Shown here: piece after piece, positions 22,673 through 35,734 of the stretch
Layout: every line of letters begins with the position of its first letter
Numbering within the stretch: position 1 is the first letter of the stretch
From: Ischnura elegans
Lineage: Eukaryota > Arthropoda > Insecta > Odonata > Coenagrionidae
NCBI RefSeq assembly: GCF_921293095.1
Contig: NW_025791658.1
Span: 9,734,001 to 9,798,000, forward strand
Reading direction: 5' to 3'
Length of the DNA stretch: 64,000 nucleotides
Notes under the pieces: model-generated
Told to the model about the DNA's origin: nothing
Seen by the model: only the letters and a program-made list of their open reading frames with translations
Databases searched by the model: none
Made by a program: the position numbers and the translations under genes

Positions 22673-23254
22673 GGGTTGTTTCCTTCATCAAAGAAAACGA
22701 AAGTCATTGATTATGATGCGTTACCCACCATTAGTGTATTCATGATGTACAAATTATTTGTTTTAGAAATCCCAGTTTAGACGAATGGCAATGGTCAATT
22801 TTAACCGCATTTGAAAAATGCTAGATTGGCGCCCAAGCGATGCTACTCAGCATGTATGAGGCACAGAGCTCAGGGAAACATGTCTTAATAATCACCTGTT
22901 AAAACTGGCTAAGGTCGGAAAGTTTTCTTCGCTTGATAAGGTATAAATAATCCTTATTTAAGGCAAGCGCTACCAGCTAGCATGGTACTCTGCTACCTGC
23001 TAGCATCCTGCGTCGTAAAAGCACTCAGAGCCTCACCCAAAGGTCTCCTCACATGGCGGCAGCGGGAACCAGAATGATGTCACACGGGGTTCTCAAAGCA
23101 TTCTTACTTAGCCGTCGTGTTTTCGCGCGATTGAAAATTTTCACTTTTCATTTAATCGCGAATAATAGATGTCGTCATCTAAAAATCTAAAAGCGTGAAA
23201 TACGTACTCCAGGAGTAAGAGTCTTTCGATTTGGGCAATAAAAATAATAGGAAA
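22673..23254 (+). repeat. Interspersed TIR repeat family, copy 2
   Basis: It starts CTATAGGGTTGTTTCCTTCA and runs in parallel with copy 3 (33165-33815) through AGAAATCCCAGTTTAGACGA, CAGAGCTCAGGGAAACATGT and CTTAATAATCACC to AATAATAGGAAA. The last approximately 12 bases of the inverted terminus are missing. No coding capacity. Confidence 0.75.
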
Positions 23255-26200
23255 TGTGTAAAATTCTATTTTCGCTGGAAATTTGAAGTTAACATTAGGA
23301 CTCTTTAGGGAATAGTTACATAAATTTCCTAATTTTTGCAGGAAACGTTGTTTGGAGAAAAGCGCTGGTCTGTCACCGATGCTGAAGTAGTTCAGTGGCG
23401 GCAGTGTTAACCAAATAACCACCCTAGGTCGGGCTAGGACTATCAAACTTCGCATTAGTTTAGCATTATATTCGTTATATTGTTGGTATTTATAGGAGAT
23501 TGCCCTCTCCGCCAGCTAAATCGGTAAATAATAATTTATAAAGCATTATTCTCAGGGCTTGGGCCTTCAAATGTAATTGCTTTGCCTGATGTGTTGGATA
23601 ATGGAAACGAAATGAAGAAGCTCTTTCTCTAGCATTGAAAGAGACTCATTTACATCTATTTTTATGACTTAAATGAAATATGCGTTAACCTAGCCATCTT
23701 TTTCTCTCTTTTATGGCGATCTTCTGGATGTTTATGAATTTCAGGAAGTATCTACCATTATATTTTCCGGCTTAATTTCCTCTATCTCATATTTGTAGCT
23801 CAAGATGTTTGCTTTCACTCTCTGAAATTTGCTCTAACTCGTGGTGTATGATCCTTGGAATCAGTGTTCCCATTATGGCGAGTTCGAAAGGCATCAGTGA
23901 GGAGATAAGAAGCTTGCAGAGAAGGGGATCGCAAAAGGAGACAACGGGGAGTGTCTCAAGTGTTGATTAGTTTGAGTATGTACTCTCACACTCTCCCTCT
24001 TAAGTTTGATTGTTGACACAGAGCGACGAGAGAGCAATACATAAACGCTCAGTCGCGGATGCGAGGAAGTCAGTTTCGCGTAGTTCGAGTAACCTGGAGA
24101 AGGGGTCGTGTTGGTGAATGGGGTTTCAGTTCGCCTTGGAGATATGGCGATGCATTGTTAAACATCATTATATTATGATGTATTCCGAATCCGATGTTGA
24201 CTGTTGGCCTATATGATAATCCGATATTATTCAGTCACGATATTTTTATCGGTCCGATTCGGTAAATTCGCCTCCCGATATAATATCAGTGTGCATCAAC
24301 TGATTTAAACAGCGCGCCGGATAAAAAATCACCTTCCGACGATGTATCTAGGGTAAAAATCGCCTCCTTATAAAGTATCACAACGTGTCATCCGAAAATA
24401 TATACGGAGCCCAATAAAAATGTGAGCCGAATTTTAATCGGGTATTATTTTTGCATTGGGTTTAATGTTTTTGTCTGCTCCGGCATAAATGTCCCGATAT
24501 TTGATATCAATACAGCCTAATATTGGTATTATAATTATAGTAATGTAATATTGAATTTTCAATGCAAACCATTCTAGTTTTCAGAGATAATGATAATGGA
24601 TCGGTTTCGATCGAATGATTACTCATAAAGGAAATTTTAAGAAAAACATAACTAGTATAGTAATATTTTGCATTCGTCGAGAATTTCCCGGCATACCTGC
24701 TCGACATCTACTCTCTAAGTAGCGTGCTTGAACTTTCGACATGAATTTTAATTTTTGCAACAGAATTTAAAAGATACATTTGCTAGGTATTATTACTAAT
24801 TAACTTAAATGAATACCGTCTTAGAAAAATTGCCAATTTTAAGGTAGGCATCATTCCATGAAATTTATAAGATTGTTATTTCGATACCTTACTCGTCATC
24901 ATAACCTTGAACAGTTTGGAGTAAAAGTTAAAACCTATCAAAGATTCCTTCCTCAACTCTATTTCTTGAAGCTGCGTAGGATTAACTAACATTAAATTTC
25001 CTTAATAGAAAGCTTAACTTCTTCTCAACCGGTCTCTTTTTGTTGATGAATGAAAATGTGTTTCTCTCGGCTTAGCTTAGTCACCGAGTGCGTCCACCGG
25101 GTTGCGGATGCCGTGTGTACCCCTAGATATAGAGTTTAGATGCGAGGTAAGCAAGGTCGAACGCCCAATTAACAGCCGTGGAAAAAGCAACGGCGCTGTC
25201 AGGGCATATTGGGGTATCCTTGCGTAATGTAGGCTATTTCAATGACGCCGAAACTTTTGAAGATGGCGTGACTGGAGGCCGCCAACCATTATGCCTCACC
25301 TGTCCCGGAGTAGATAGCAGCAGCAAGGGGGCGACATACCCATAAGAATAATGCGTATAGGTTTTGATACATCAGTGCCATCGATGCCAGTGGTCCAATG
25401 CTGCCGCGAAGTTTGAATGCACATCTCGGCGCGTGTTTCAAACTTTTTTTACGCGTCACGATAGGGCGTGCTATTCAGGCTTAATAATGCTACTGCAATT
25501 GCGAGAAACTTAAAAGCAATGAACGTAGGAAAATTTTCCCGATGAACTTCCCCAGGTTACTAAACTAGTAACCATAATACAACATTAATGAACAAAGTCA
25601 ACTGACGATTTGGTGGTTGGTAAGAATAATGATCTCGGAAACTCACTTCAGTGGACATTTGTGTTTATTGATACAATAACTAGTAAAAGAAATACAACAA
25701 TATTAATTTAAATATGACATACTAGAGATGAAATCTGTGGAAGTTATCAATTCTACAAGCACATGAGATGCACAAGCAACAAATATCAATGACAGCAGTA
25801 CATTGCAATGAGAGATGAGCAGCCTTTGCGTAATAGGAGAAAGATTCCATTACTTAAGTAAACACTCCACAGTTATAGACAAAGAGAGTGACCCAATTTT
25901 CCTTGACGTTGATGTATCTTGCAATATCTCTGGTACAGGGAAAATAATGCTAATCCTGAAACCATAGACCATAACAACACCTCACTAGAAATAAGCATGC
26001 AAGTTTGGATACCATTTCATGGATAATAATTATTTAATTATGAAAAGAGGACATTATTTCGTAGGAAGTTGTTCATGATGAGTACCCATTCAGATATACA
26101 ACATATCTTGGCAGAGGAGTCTTAAAATGAAAGGTTCTTAGAAGTTAATACCCTTCACTTACACGAAAGAAAGTATCCCAAAAGTAGATAACGAGAAAAG

Positions 26201-26634
26201 TGAAGAATATTTTTATACCAATGTAGTGGAAATTAAGTTCTTACTTCATAATGAAAGAGATTAAAGTTTTAAGAAATGTAAACATCGTAGAACACTTAAT
26301 GAATTATGCTCAATTGATGACAACAAAACAGTCGAAAGGACAGAGTTGAAATAGCAAATTACATACACAACCAACAAAATGATTAGCATTAAACAAACCA
26401 AAGCATAGCGGTAGCGATTAATGAGTAGTTTGAACACTAGAAAAACTGCAAGTACAATGAAAAACATTTTGAAATATAAGGAATACAAGACACCATGAAA
26501 ATTTGAAAACATGAGGAAAGGTTAGCTAATCACAGGTTGAAATCAAAATGGAATAATGAAGGAAAGAGAATTACTCACAGTTTCATCACCAAATGCATTT
26601 CATACCCATGCAATTTAGCTATAACCAAGATCAT
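23255..26634. other. No gene recognised
   Basis: About 3.4 kb of mostly AT-rich sequence. Short frames at 23141-23455, 24507-24707 and 26261-26512 lack motifs. No bounded element was found. Confidence 0.5.
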
Positions 26635-26646
26635 TGAGACTCGTAT

Positions 26647-27131
26647 ACGTTCAATGGTATCAGGCTCAACTTTGTGGAAGTTAAAGTTCACAAATGAAAA
26701 AACGACTTCGTTTTCTTCCACTAATTTATTTTCACGGTACGACATGTTTCGGCCTTGAGCGGTCATTTACGAGTACAAAGATTTGTTAAAAGTCGGGTAA
26801 ATTAATACCAGGAAGGGACTTGGGGAGGTTGGAGGGGGAAGAGGGTGTTAGGAGGGGGAGTAATGGGTGGCGGTTATTGTGAGGGATGGGAATGGGCGGA
26901 TATTGTGAGGGAGGGTCCTCGCAGTGGTTTTCCCATCCCTCACAATAACCGCCACCCATTACTCCCCCTCCTAACACCCTCTTCCCCCTCTAACCTTCCC
27001 AAGTCCCTTCCTGGTATAAATTTACCCGACTTTTAACAAATCTTTGTACTCGTAAATGACCGCTCAAGGTCGAAACATGTCGTACCGTGAAAATAAATTA
27101 GTGGAAGAAAACGAAGTCGTTTTTTCATTTC
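26647..27131 (-). mobile_element. Penelope-like tailed foldback H, 485 bp
   Basis: A perfect 12-bp direct repeat TGAGACTCGTAT flanks it (26635-26646 and 27132-27143). Inside are a 45-base tail (26647-26691) and then two arms of exactly 201 bases (26692-26892 and 26930-27130) that are nearly perfect inverse copies around a 37-base loop. The outer arm sequence GGTCGAAACATGTCGTACCG with AAATAAATTAGTGG resembles the GAAAC end of a pseudo-LTR. The open frames at 26786-26977 and 27036 encode the same Pro-rich peptide because of the palindrome and are not genes. Confidence 0.78.
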
Positions 27132-27149
27132 TGAGACTCGTATCCTTCA

Positions 27150-30100
27150 TCGAGCACATTCCAAAATCGTAAGGGACACTGTAAGCAATAAAAAAGTCTG
27201 CAGTTAACAATAATAACTACTTATCAATAAGCCTCAATATCACCTTTGTTTACAACGAGATTCAATATGGCAGCCCCCAGTTTATTACTGCCCAGCAGAC
27301 TGCACAGAAAAACAGGCTACGCCAGCGCCTCTATGTTGAGTAGGCCGTTGGACCACTGGGGCTCCGGAAAAATCAAGACAAAAGAGGTTTTCTATACGAT
27401 ATATCGCAGTTCTGTCGCCCCCTTGGCAGCAGCTCTATTTCTAATATTTGGAGGTGGAAACCATCTAGGTCGGTACGGCGACATATATGACGCTATGTGC
27501 GTGGTGACCTTACGGCTGTAGTACTGCGATGTGGAGGTTAAATTCTCTCGAATAAAATATTCGGTAGGTCAAATAGTCCCCTATCAGGACCTGTCACAAA
27601 TTGCATCTTCCATATTCTTATAGGTAAAAATACGAAAAATTTCTCTATTAACGAATTAATTTCTCACCTAATAAATAACTCCAAGTCCAGGCTGAAGGGC
27701 ACAGGTAATTAACTACTTACAGACATATGGGACTGCAACTCAAGTATCCCAACTACATACATACTGTCTCACCTAATTAATCGCCTATGAGTCATTCCTC
27801 TGTCTCTACCTCCTTCAAATCACAGGTCTATGGATATTTTATCTGCATTTCATTGTTTAAAGGTTAAATTCGCTGCTGCAAATTTGTCACAAAAAAGAAT
27901 AAAACATACTTAATTGTTAAGAGAAAAACTCTCAAAATTCAAAATGAAAAGCATAATAATAATAAACAATAGTTATCAATAAATAATTGAATTTAAAAGA
28001 ATAATAATCAATGTTCCCATCTGTTTGTATTCAAAATCCCATGAACCATTTAGTTTTTAAGTTTCATTTTATCGCATACAACACTACAGACAACAGCAGA
28101 ACATATGCGCGAGTCATTAGTTTTTATAATTTGGCTATCTGACAGGTTAAGGTGATATTGGCTCACCTGTACAGCTTCTACGTCCGCGCCTTCGGCTCTG
28201 CCATTGAGTGAAGGCAACTCTTATAGCTTAGACATCCAAGCATGGATTAAATGAAATTTTGCCGAAAAAATGAAATGCGCCTTTTTTGACAGATAATTGA
28301 GTATTGAAAACAAGGCATACTTTTGCATTATAGGGGCATTATTTTCTTTCAATTTAATATATTTCTCATAGAAACGCAAAATAGTAAAAAAATCATTTTT
28401 GGTCAGATATTTTTACATCATTCTAGAGTGCGGCGTAAAAAATAACTGCTTTATTCATCCCTTACCCTTTTATTTTCCCGAAAAGAGTCGCTCTCCGTAG
28501 CAACACTCCCTCAATATTCACTCGTTCCCACCGCCATATGCCTCCCTTGACGTCGCTTTCTACGGTTCTCTTCATATTTTTCGGAATGGGATTACTATTG
28601 CGTACGGAGAAGCAATTTTGAGATGTGAGTGTGCCCCGAAATAAACATTCATGGAGAGTGTGTTTCCTCCCCTTCCCCCTGAAACAGAGATGCGCTGGCA
28701 GGAAATGTAAACGTCACACGAATGAGCATGACGCGTCATTCGTCTCTTGCGGGGGTTGATAATGGGTGTGGGAGGTGGTTGGGGAAATATGGGAAGGTGG
28801 GAAGGGACTTGCTTGCTTTGTAAAACACACCCTCCCATCGATGGGTACAAAACATCGCCAGTGCAAACACTTCTCCCTTCTCACTGATATGAATAAATGC
28901 TTCCATTCGTATCACAATTGACAGGCAACATCTACAATTACTCCCAAACAGCTGAGAACAATGATATACTTACCTCGATCTGCGGCAAACGCAATGCCGC
29001 CTCTCTCTGAGGACCCTCGTCCTAAAGACACAAAGAGGATGTTGCTTTCGCCGGAAGCTGTTGTCTACGGCAATAATGCACGCGTTGTAACCCGAGAAAT
29101 GTTTAGTCTTAAATCCTTTTAAAACTGGAATTATAACAGAGCATCGTTCCAAATTAAGAAGAAAAAAAGGATACAAGAGGAAGGAAAGGAAGGATTTCTT
29201 CCTTCATTCAAAATATGTATATATTTCACTTATTGTCCAGCCCGTATTTGATGATAACCAAGGCGACTTTATACGACATCCTGTACGACAACAAGGCTAT
29301 TTCGTGAACACTGCGTGAGGTAATGAATTTCGTTCATTTTGACTTCTTTGTTGCGCATACGTTGAAATTATGTCTTCATTGATGATACCGAAGTTGTATG
29401 ATGGACGGTAATTTATACCCGGCGTTATGAATTCGTTAACATTTTATGAAAATTCCATTCACCATGATTAATGCCTCTCTCTCTATATTTGGTATTTCTT
29501 AATAATTTCTCTGTGATTTCTTGTTACTTCATAGCAATTTCCATGCATTTAAAAATTAGTGAAGGGAGTCCTGTTGAGGCAAATTTTTCCCTCGAAGTAT
29601 TTAAAGCAACTCACATTAATTGTGATGCCTTTTATTGATTTCAAAATTTGTAAGTTAAAATTGAAAACAGAAATTCAAGGTAGAACTAACTTCTAAGCAT
29701 ATATTTTGGGCTATGAAGATGAATATAGATTATTTTCTAAATCGTTCTTTCTTTCTCGTTCCAGGTAAGCCATGTAAGAAGGTGGTACCTTGGCTCTTGG
29801 TCCCTTCAGGTGATACAAAATTTCTGTGAGTACGAATTTTATGGACTGTATTATCTCAAGTTGGAATTTCGTTAACAAATTCGTGCTTTTTCATTCCACC
29901 TTAAATTTTAGTGAGATTATGGCTCGATGTTTGGTCTGTAGAGAGGCATACACAATAGGGCGGATCGCAAAAATCGATTTTTTTCAAATCCATCTGGCCC
30001 AATGAAAAAAAGTTGTGGGACCGATCAAAAATAAGGCCTGAAAAAATTGAGACCTGTACGTGAACCTCTGACCCTCGCTCAAATGCAATTTAGGGGGGGG

Positions 30101-30288
30101 GAGGATCAAAATTCGAAAATATAATATTTTATGGTCATTCCCTATAGATTTTGCCGAGTTACTGTCCTTTGGGGCAAGTATTTCGTGCATTTTGACGTAT
30201 CTGCCACCGTTTAGCCACAAAATGCCTAATTTGAGTCTGCGTCCGCGAAGAAAATATTCCAACGCCCACGCAGCGTCGCGGATACCAG
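27150..30288. other. No gene recognised
   Basis: AT-rich with CT-rich patches. The block 29980-30260 (AAATCGATTTTTTT, TCTGGCCCAATGAAAAAAAG) has the look of an interspersed repeat, but I found no second copy in this window. Confidence 0.45.
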
Positions 30289-31353
30289 CAGGGCTATTCT
30301 ACTAAACGGGGCCATACGTATGGCCGGCCGTAAGTTTCTTATGGTCTGACCCGAAATTACGGCCTAAACCGATTCCACTCTCGAGGGGCCATATCGTATG
30401 GCCCGGCCAAAAGTCTTAACGCCCTTTCTGCAGGCGAGTATGAGAATTATAATTGGTACTATAAGTTTGGTTCACTTTTTTATACACCAGTCATTTTTTT
30501 GAGAAGGAAGTTTGTTCCAACGTGAATAAAAAATTAATTATATGTTCCTTAACCGAAATGGACTCTTATTAAAGGATAAATTTGGATTTTCTTTAAACAC
30601 TAATCTAGCGGCAGACGCTGAAGATCTTTAAAACAAGTGAAGAACGCAAATCACCGGCGAGAAGAAGCAGAAGAAATTTGTACCGTGCAGTATTATAATA
30701 TTCGTGAATTGTGCATGTAATGGATAGAGTTAGAACATGACATCCTATTGTAGTTCTAACCCCCTTCCTCTCCTTCCAATGGTGTAACTATTGTCTAATG
30801 GCTGCAATCATTTGCCCCCAAAAGCCTTATAAATCCAGCCAATACACGAAATTTAAAGATGAAATTGAAACTTTAAGTTTCATTAATTTTATTATCAGAG
30901 GCTTATGTTTCGGTAGCTGTATAAAGTTAAAACATCAATATGAGACTATCAGAGAAAATATCATCATCGTATGCGAACGGATTACCTACACGTATCCCGT
31001 ATCCTCCTTATGAAAACGACGTCTTTTTTAAATATATCTAGCCAATGCCCGTTGAATCCGTATGTGCTCACCCACAATATTCATATATTTCTTGAAACAA
31101 TCGCTATGTAATCGATGACACTTCGTAAGTTTCTTTTATAACACCTTAGGCGAGCAATGTTATTTCGTATGGCCCGTGTTATGACCGCCTCCTAGGCAGG
31201 CCATAATATTACGGCCTTTAGGCCATAGCTACCGCCCGACTTATGGCCTTTCGCTCAGAGTAGAATCGCTCGAAGCCATACGTATGTCGCGAGGCCGTAG
31301 TTATGGTCGATTTCGACTTATGGCCCGGCCATACGATTAGTGGAATAACCCTG
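30289..31353. mobile_element. Non-autonomous DNA element, 1065 bp, with TATGGCC palindromes
   Basis: Ends are CAGGGCTATTCTACTAA (left) and, reversed, CAGGGTTATTCCACTAA (right). Both subterminal zones are crowded with TATGGCC/GGCCATA motifs, including the perfect palindrome GGCCATACGTATGGCC at 30310-30325 and GGCCATATCGTATGGCC about 80 bases further on. The right zone repeats CGTATGGCCCG, TTATGGCC and GCCATACGTATG. I found no clear 8-bp target duplication. CAGGG ends suggest hAT, but the family is unproven. The middle has no coding capacity. Confidence 0.65.
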
Positions 31354-33164
31354 CAGAGCCGCAGGCCGATCCCTTCCCCTCCACGCTCGCTTCTCCCCCT
31401 CCCACATCTCTGACACAGCAAAATTCATCCCGCGCATGCTGCTAGGAGGTCGTTTATCTTTGATTCTTTGATAATATAAATCAGAAGATGGTAGAAGGTA
31501 AAAAACGATGCGTAGTGAGACGACTTGTCCCTTATTTGGCGCCTCGTCGGCGTTAAATAAATCGATGTTACCAACTTTTAGAGAAGTGATGATATATTTT
31601 TATACCTGCGCACACAGGAAAGGAGACTACGGTCTATGAAGAAGCCTATCGAGTGAGTATGAAGGTGTGGAACTATGGTGACGCTTCCCTTCCATGATGT
31701 GTGTGACTAAATGGATTTAGCGGTACCACAGGAAGTACTAAAACTTACGGAAAATGCGAATAGGCTAAAAGTAGGGTTATTAACATGATGACACATATAT
31801 GTAGCTAATGTAAGAAAATTCGATAGTCCTATGGCAGGGATCGGAAGTACAACGAAAATACAAGCGGCAGGCGGTAGATATTAAAAGCGCTAAATTGTTC
31901 ACAAGTTTGGAGAGTACGATTATAAATGTTTTTCCTTATGCTGGTTTTCATGCCTCAGAAGTATTATAAACTATCAGCTGTATTCATTGTTTACTTTGTC
32001 TGTGGCTGCCTCAGAGAATAGACGTATTTTCATGAGCTCGACGATTTTCAGGTCACACTTCATTGCTTGTTTGTGAATTTTTGGTAAAGAAAAATAATGT
32101 AAACGATTCATCAGACTCCATGTTCACAACTCCGACTTACCAGACATGGCTCAATGTGACTTTTTCTGCTTCTAAAAGTAAAGAGAACCTTTAAGGGTTG
32201 TCATATTATAAGCATAGATGACAAGGAAATTTTACAGAGCTAAAGTGTACATACCTCGAAATTGAGTATGTATGATTGTATAAGCAAGAGGAGCTGGCAC
32301 AAGTGCATAATATCTAATGGGGAATATTTTGAGGGCGACAGCATTGATGTAGACGAATAAGTAAATGTAGGAAGAAAAAACTAAAACTCCCACAATTTTC
32401 TCAACACACCTCGTCCTCACTGGTCGACATGGTATTTTACTTACGAATGAATCAGCCGTCGCCTCTGCTTTGAACGATAAGATGTCGCGATGTCTTTTTT
32501 TACGAGGACTAAGCCGCCCTCGTCTTCTTCTAATCTCTGTGTCACGTTGCTGGTTAAATGATGTATTCTTCCCTGTGCGGGGGATTTTCTCGACTTCAGT
32601 GTTGTTGACGAGACACGAAGGCAACTCTTTTTCACAGCCGCCATTTTTGCCCACACCTACATTCCCTCCAATGAAATCAACCCCCTCCCCTAATCCTCCC
32701 CCCCACCCACCCTCCACGCTCTCCTGGCCTGTCTTGAGCTTAATTAAGAATGGGGATGAAAACTGAGCAACTTCAACTTTTTTATGGCGCTCATTGTTAA
32801 TAATATTACGTCGGTGGCTTTTTTTCCATCCTGGAATGAGGCCATGATTATTTTTAAACAAGCCTTTTTGTGGTGCAATTATGGCGTTATAATCCCGAGT
32901 CGTTTCCAACTCACCCCCTCTGTTTACGTCATGGTTGAAATACCAGGACAGCGCACCCCCTGAGTTGCACCCCCTGCCACCCGCCCTCATCTGTCCTCCG
33001 TCGAGTGAAAGGGCTTTTTCCTCTTCACCCTCTCCCTCCGAAGCAATTACCCCACCCTCACCACACCACCCCTCTCTCCATCCCACCACCCTATGAATTC
33101 TCCCCATCATCCCATGCCACGTGACATCGGTCAAACAAGTTTTCCAATAAATAAAGCTGCCCCA
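31354..33164. other. No gene recognised
   Basis: The long minus-strand open frame 32232-33167 runs through a C/T-rich plus strand, which removes stop codons; its Gly/Glu/Arg-rich translation has no domain. I therefore leave the stretch without a gene. Confidence 0.5.
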
Positions 33165-33815
33165 CAATAGGGTAGTTTACTTCATCAAAGAAAACGAAAT
33201 GCATTGATTGCGATTCCTTACCCACAATTAGTGTATTCATAATAGACAAATTATTTGGTTTTAGAAATCCCAGTTTAGACGAATGGAAATGGTCATTTTT
33301 AACCTCATTTGAGAAAGGCCATATTGGCGCACATGCGATTCCACTCCTATTGACGTCACAGGAGCCTAGATTCTGTATGAGTAGATAGGAGTTTTACATA
33401 GTCTGACATAACCAATGCATATATGAGGGTCAGAGCTCAGGGAAACATGTCTTAATAATCACCCATTGAAATGACCTAAGTTCGGAAAGTTTCCTTCTTT
33501 AAATAGGGGAATAATAAATAATCCTTATTTAAGCCAAGCGCTACCTGCTAGCAGCCGGCATCGCAGTAGCGCACATACCCTCGCCCCAAGCTCACCTCAC
33601 ACGGCGACAGCGGGAACCAGAATGACGTCACACAGGGTTTTCCCAGCATTTACACTTAGCCGTCGCATTTTCGCGCGCTTGAAAATTGTCTCTTTCCATT
33701 TAGTCGCGAAAAATAGATATCGTCATTTAGAAATCTGAAATCGTGAAATGCGAACTCCAGGAGTAATAATCTTACTATTTATGCAATAAAAAAATAATAG
33801 GAAACCACCTTATTG
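33165..33815 (+). mobile_element. Interspersed TIR repeat family, copy 3 (most complete), about 651 bp
   Basis: The ends are inverted repeats: CAATAGGGTAGTTT at the left and, reversed, CAATAAGGTGGTTT at the right. The body is shared with 1415-1860 and 22673-23254. It contains two TGACGTCA octamers (33351-33358 and 33623-33630). It has no coding frame, so it is a MITE-like element. I could not find a target duplication and do not assign a superfamily. Confidence 0.75.
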
Positions 33816-33977
33816 GCTCCAGCATAGAAAATTCACCTGCATCCCTTGCGGAATATTATTCATATGTCTTTTTGCGACGATGGAAATTTAATGCAGTCAC
33901 TCGCGTGAGCGTTCAAAGATAGGCTTGTGTAGCATCGTTAACTAACTTACCAATAGTAGTGTAAGATGAATGCATCT

Positions 33978-34190
33978 GTTGAAGTTTATTCGGGATTGCC
34001 ACCGGATAAGGTTCTCCATCTCTGCCGACGTTTCGATGGCCGAGTCGTCCATCGTCATCGTCATCAAGCCCTGATGACGATGGACGACTCGGCCATCGAA
34101 ACGTCGGCAGAGATGGAGAACCTTATCCGGTGGCAATCCCGAATAAACTTCAACAGCATCATACGCCGGGAAAACCTCAGATCTTTCTTC
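33978..34190 (-). mobile_element. Penelope-like tailed foldback B, 213 bp
   Basis: A perfect 12-bp repeat ATGAATGCATCT flanks it (33966-33977 and 34191-34202). The arms (GTTTATTCGGGATTGCCACC and inverse) are nearly identical to foldback A at 19790-19979. Here the roughly 40-base tail is on the right (ATACGCCGGGAAAACCTCAG, the inverse of A's tail), so B is the same element inserted in the opposite orientation. It is flanked by different target DNA, so the two are independent insertions. Confidence 0.82.
34071..34102 (+). ncRNA. Hammerhead-ribozyme-like core in foldback B
   Basis: Same 32-base core as in A: CTGATGA, C, GATGG/CCATC stem, GAAAC, then GTC and GGC. The opposite arm carries an inverted core (minus strand 34030-34067) whose CTGATGA has changed to TTGATGA and whose stem is lengthened by an extra GAC/GAT unit. 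Confidence 0.45.
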
Positions 34191-34202
34191 ATGAATGCAT
34201 CT

Positions 34203-35320
34203 ATTTGCCACCAAATTACTCTCATGTAAAAGCAAGTGTAAATGGAACAGTGCTACCTTTCCAATGTGAGGGAACGAGAAAATTGACCTACTTTAGAGCG
34301 CAAGCAATGCATACTGAATATAAGAACTATGCCTAACCAACAAATGGCATCGGAAGGAGTCAGAATGGATTAAAAAAAACAGTAAATTCAAAGCATTATT
34401 TTTATTTTTTCTCGGTTTTTGCGGTTAATACAACTTTTTGAGTTTTAAAATATTTTCTTGATCAGTTTGTTATTGTTGTGCCTTCACTTTATTATTTTTG
34501 CTTTCATTTTCAAATTTTCTCTGTTTATTGTTTCAACTTTCTTTTTTTTAAGTCATTACCAGCAGAGGATGAGGGCCTACCCACCAAGACAGTAGCTTAT
34601 CACATTACATGGCATTATAAATGTAAACAGTAGAAATGATAATTTTTTTATGAAAAACTTTATTTGATCATTCTTATCAACTACAATCCGCGTGATGACT
34701 TCGCCAATTTTATCCTTCCTTACATCATCCTAAATCTTGAGGACGGGTTGCAGTGTTGACTCAAAAAACATTGTTTTTGGCGTCACCGCACACCTACATA
34801 CACGTAATTATAATTGCCCACCTGATTTACATGAAGTCTGTACATCTACATGCACACAATACCCTGAAATCCGCCTCAATGGGCGAGTGGCGGGAGGTGT
34901 TAGGATATCAGACGGTAAAAAATATGAAGGAAATTCTGTAACGAATTTCCACCTAGCATTTATTGTTTCCAAGTCCTTTATTGTTAGGGGAAAAACGAAT
35001 TCCCATACCTATCGGCTCGGAAAATTTAATGTATCGCTTCTAATGGAATTGAAAATATAGCGGGGTTCTGATATGACATGAATGAAACTGGTTTCCCATT
35101 TGAGGCCTTTGTTTGGTGTTTTTCCATTTAAATCATTTCAAAAGTAACATTTCGCAAATATAAAACTAGTATATGGAAATGGAAGCCATTAAGTATATAA
35201 GACTACACTTATTTTTGATGTGGAATCACTTTTCATGGCAACGTGCAGGAGAATAAAATAATGGTTCAAATCATCATTCTCCTTTGATTTCCTCGAGTGA
35301 GTCGGCATTGTGATCTCTCT
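34203..35320. other. No gene recognised
   Basis: AT-rich. A block near 34950 (CCACCTAGCATTTATT) recurs near 22480, so part of this is an unclassified interspersed repeat. The frame 34737-35060 has no motif. Confidence 0.45.
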
Positions 35321-35324
35321 TCTT

Positions 35325-35460
35325 CAGCGTAAAGTCTACTCCCTTTCACTTATCTAAAAATCTTTTCTTTTTCTTCTTCGTTTACCGAACATTCTTCTCC
35401 CTAAAACGTTTTTCGACATCCTTTCACCGCCAAGTATTCGCTTCAGAATTTTTTCTATCC
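35325..35460 (-). mobile_element. LINE 3'-end fragment, minus strand
   Basis: AAGTCTACTCCCTTTCACTT, TTTCGACATCCTTTCACCG and AAGTATTCGCT parallel the C-terminal reverse-transcriptase region of the copy at 36525-37000 with many substitutions. Degenerate. Confidence 0.6.
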
Positions 35461-35734
35461 TTATTTGTAAGTTAATAAACTCATAATCTCTTCTTTATAC
35501 TTAACCTGCTCTACTTTCGTCCTCTTATCTTACACTAGCCACCATAATGTATCAAAAGGTCTATTCATTCGAGGATGAAGAATGCACCTAACACAAAGTG
35601 GCTAGCAAACGAGACTCCGCAGGAATAGAATTAAAGTCTGAGAATCGGCAGGCATGAGGTAGTCGTTAATAGACGATAGACGATACCGTATGAAGTTAAC
35701 ACACGGTGGATAGAATCCCCAGCAATGCGTCTCA

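Noticed and set aside
26786-27036. Two near-identical 63-residue frames on opposite strands
   Set aside because: They are produced by the palindrome of the foldback at 26647-27131, not by genes.
32232-33167. 311-codon minus-strand open frame
   Set aside because: It lies over a C/T-rich plus strand, which suppresses stop codons. The translation is Gly/Glu/Arg-rich low complexity without any domain, and its start overlaps the end of a repeat copy.
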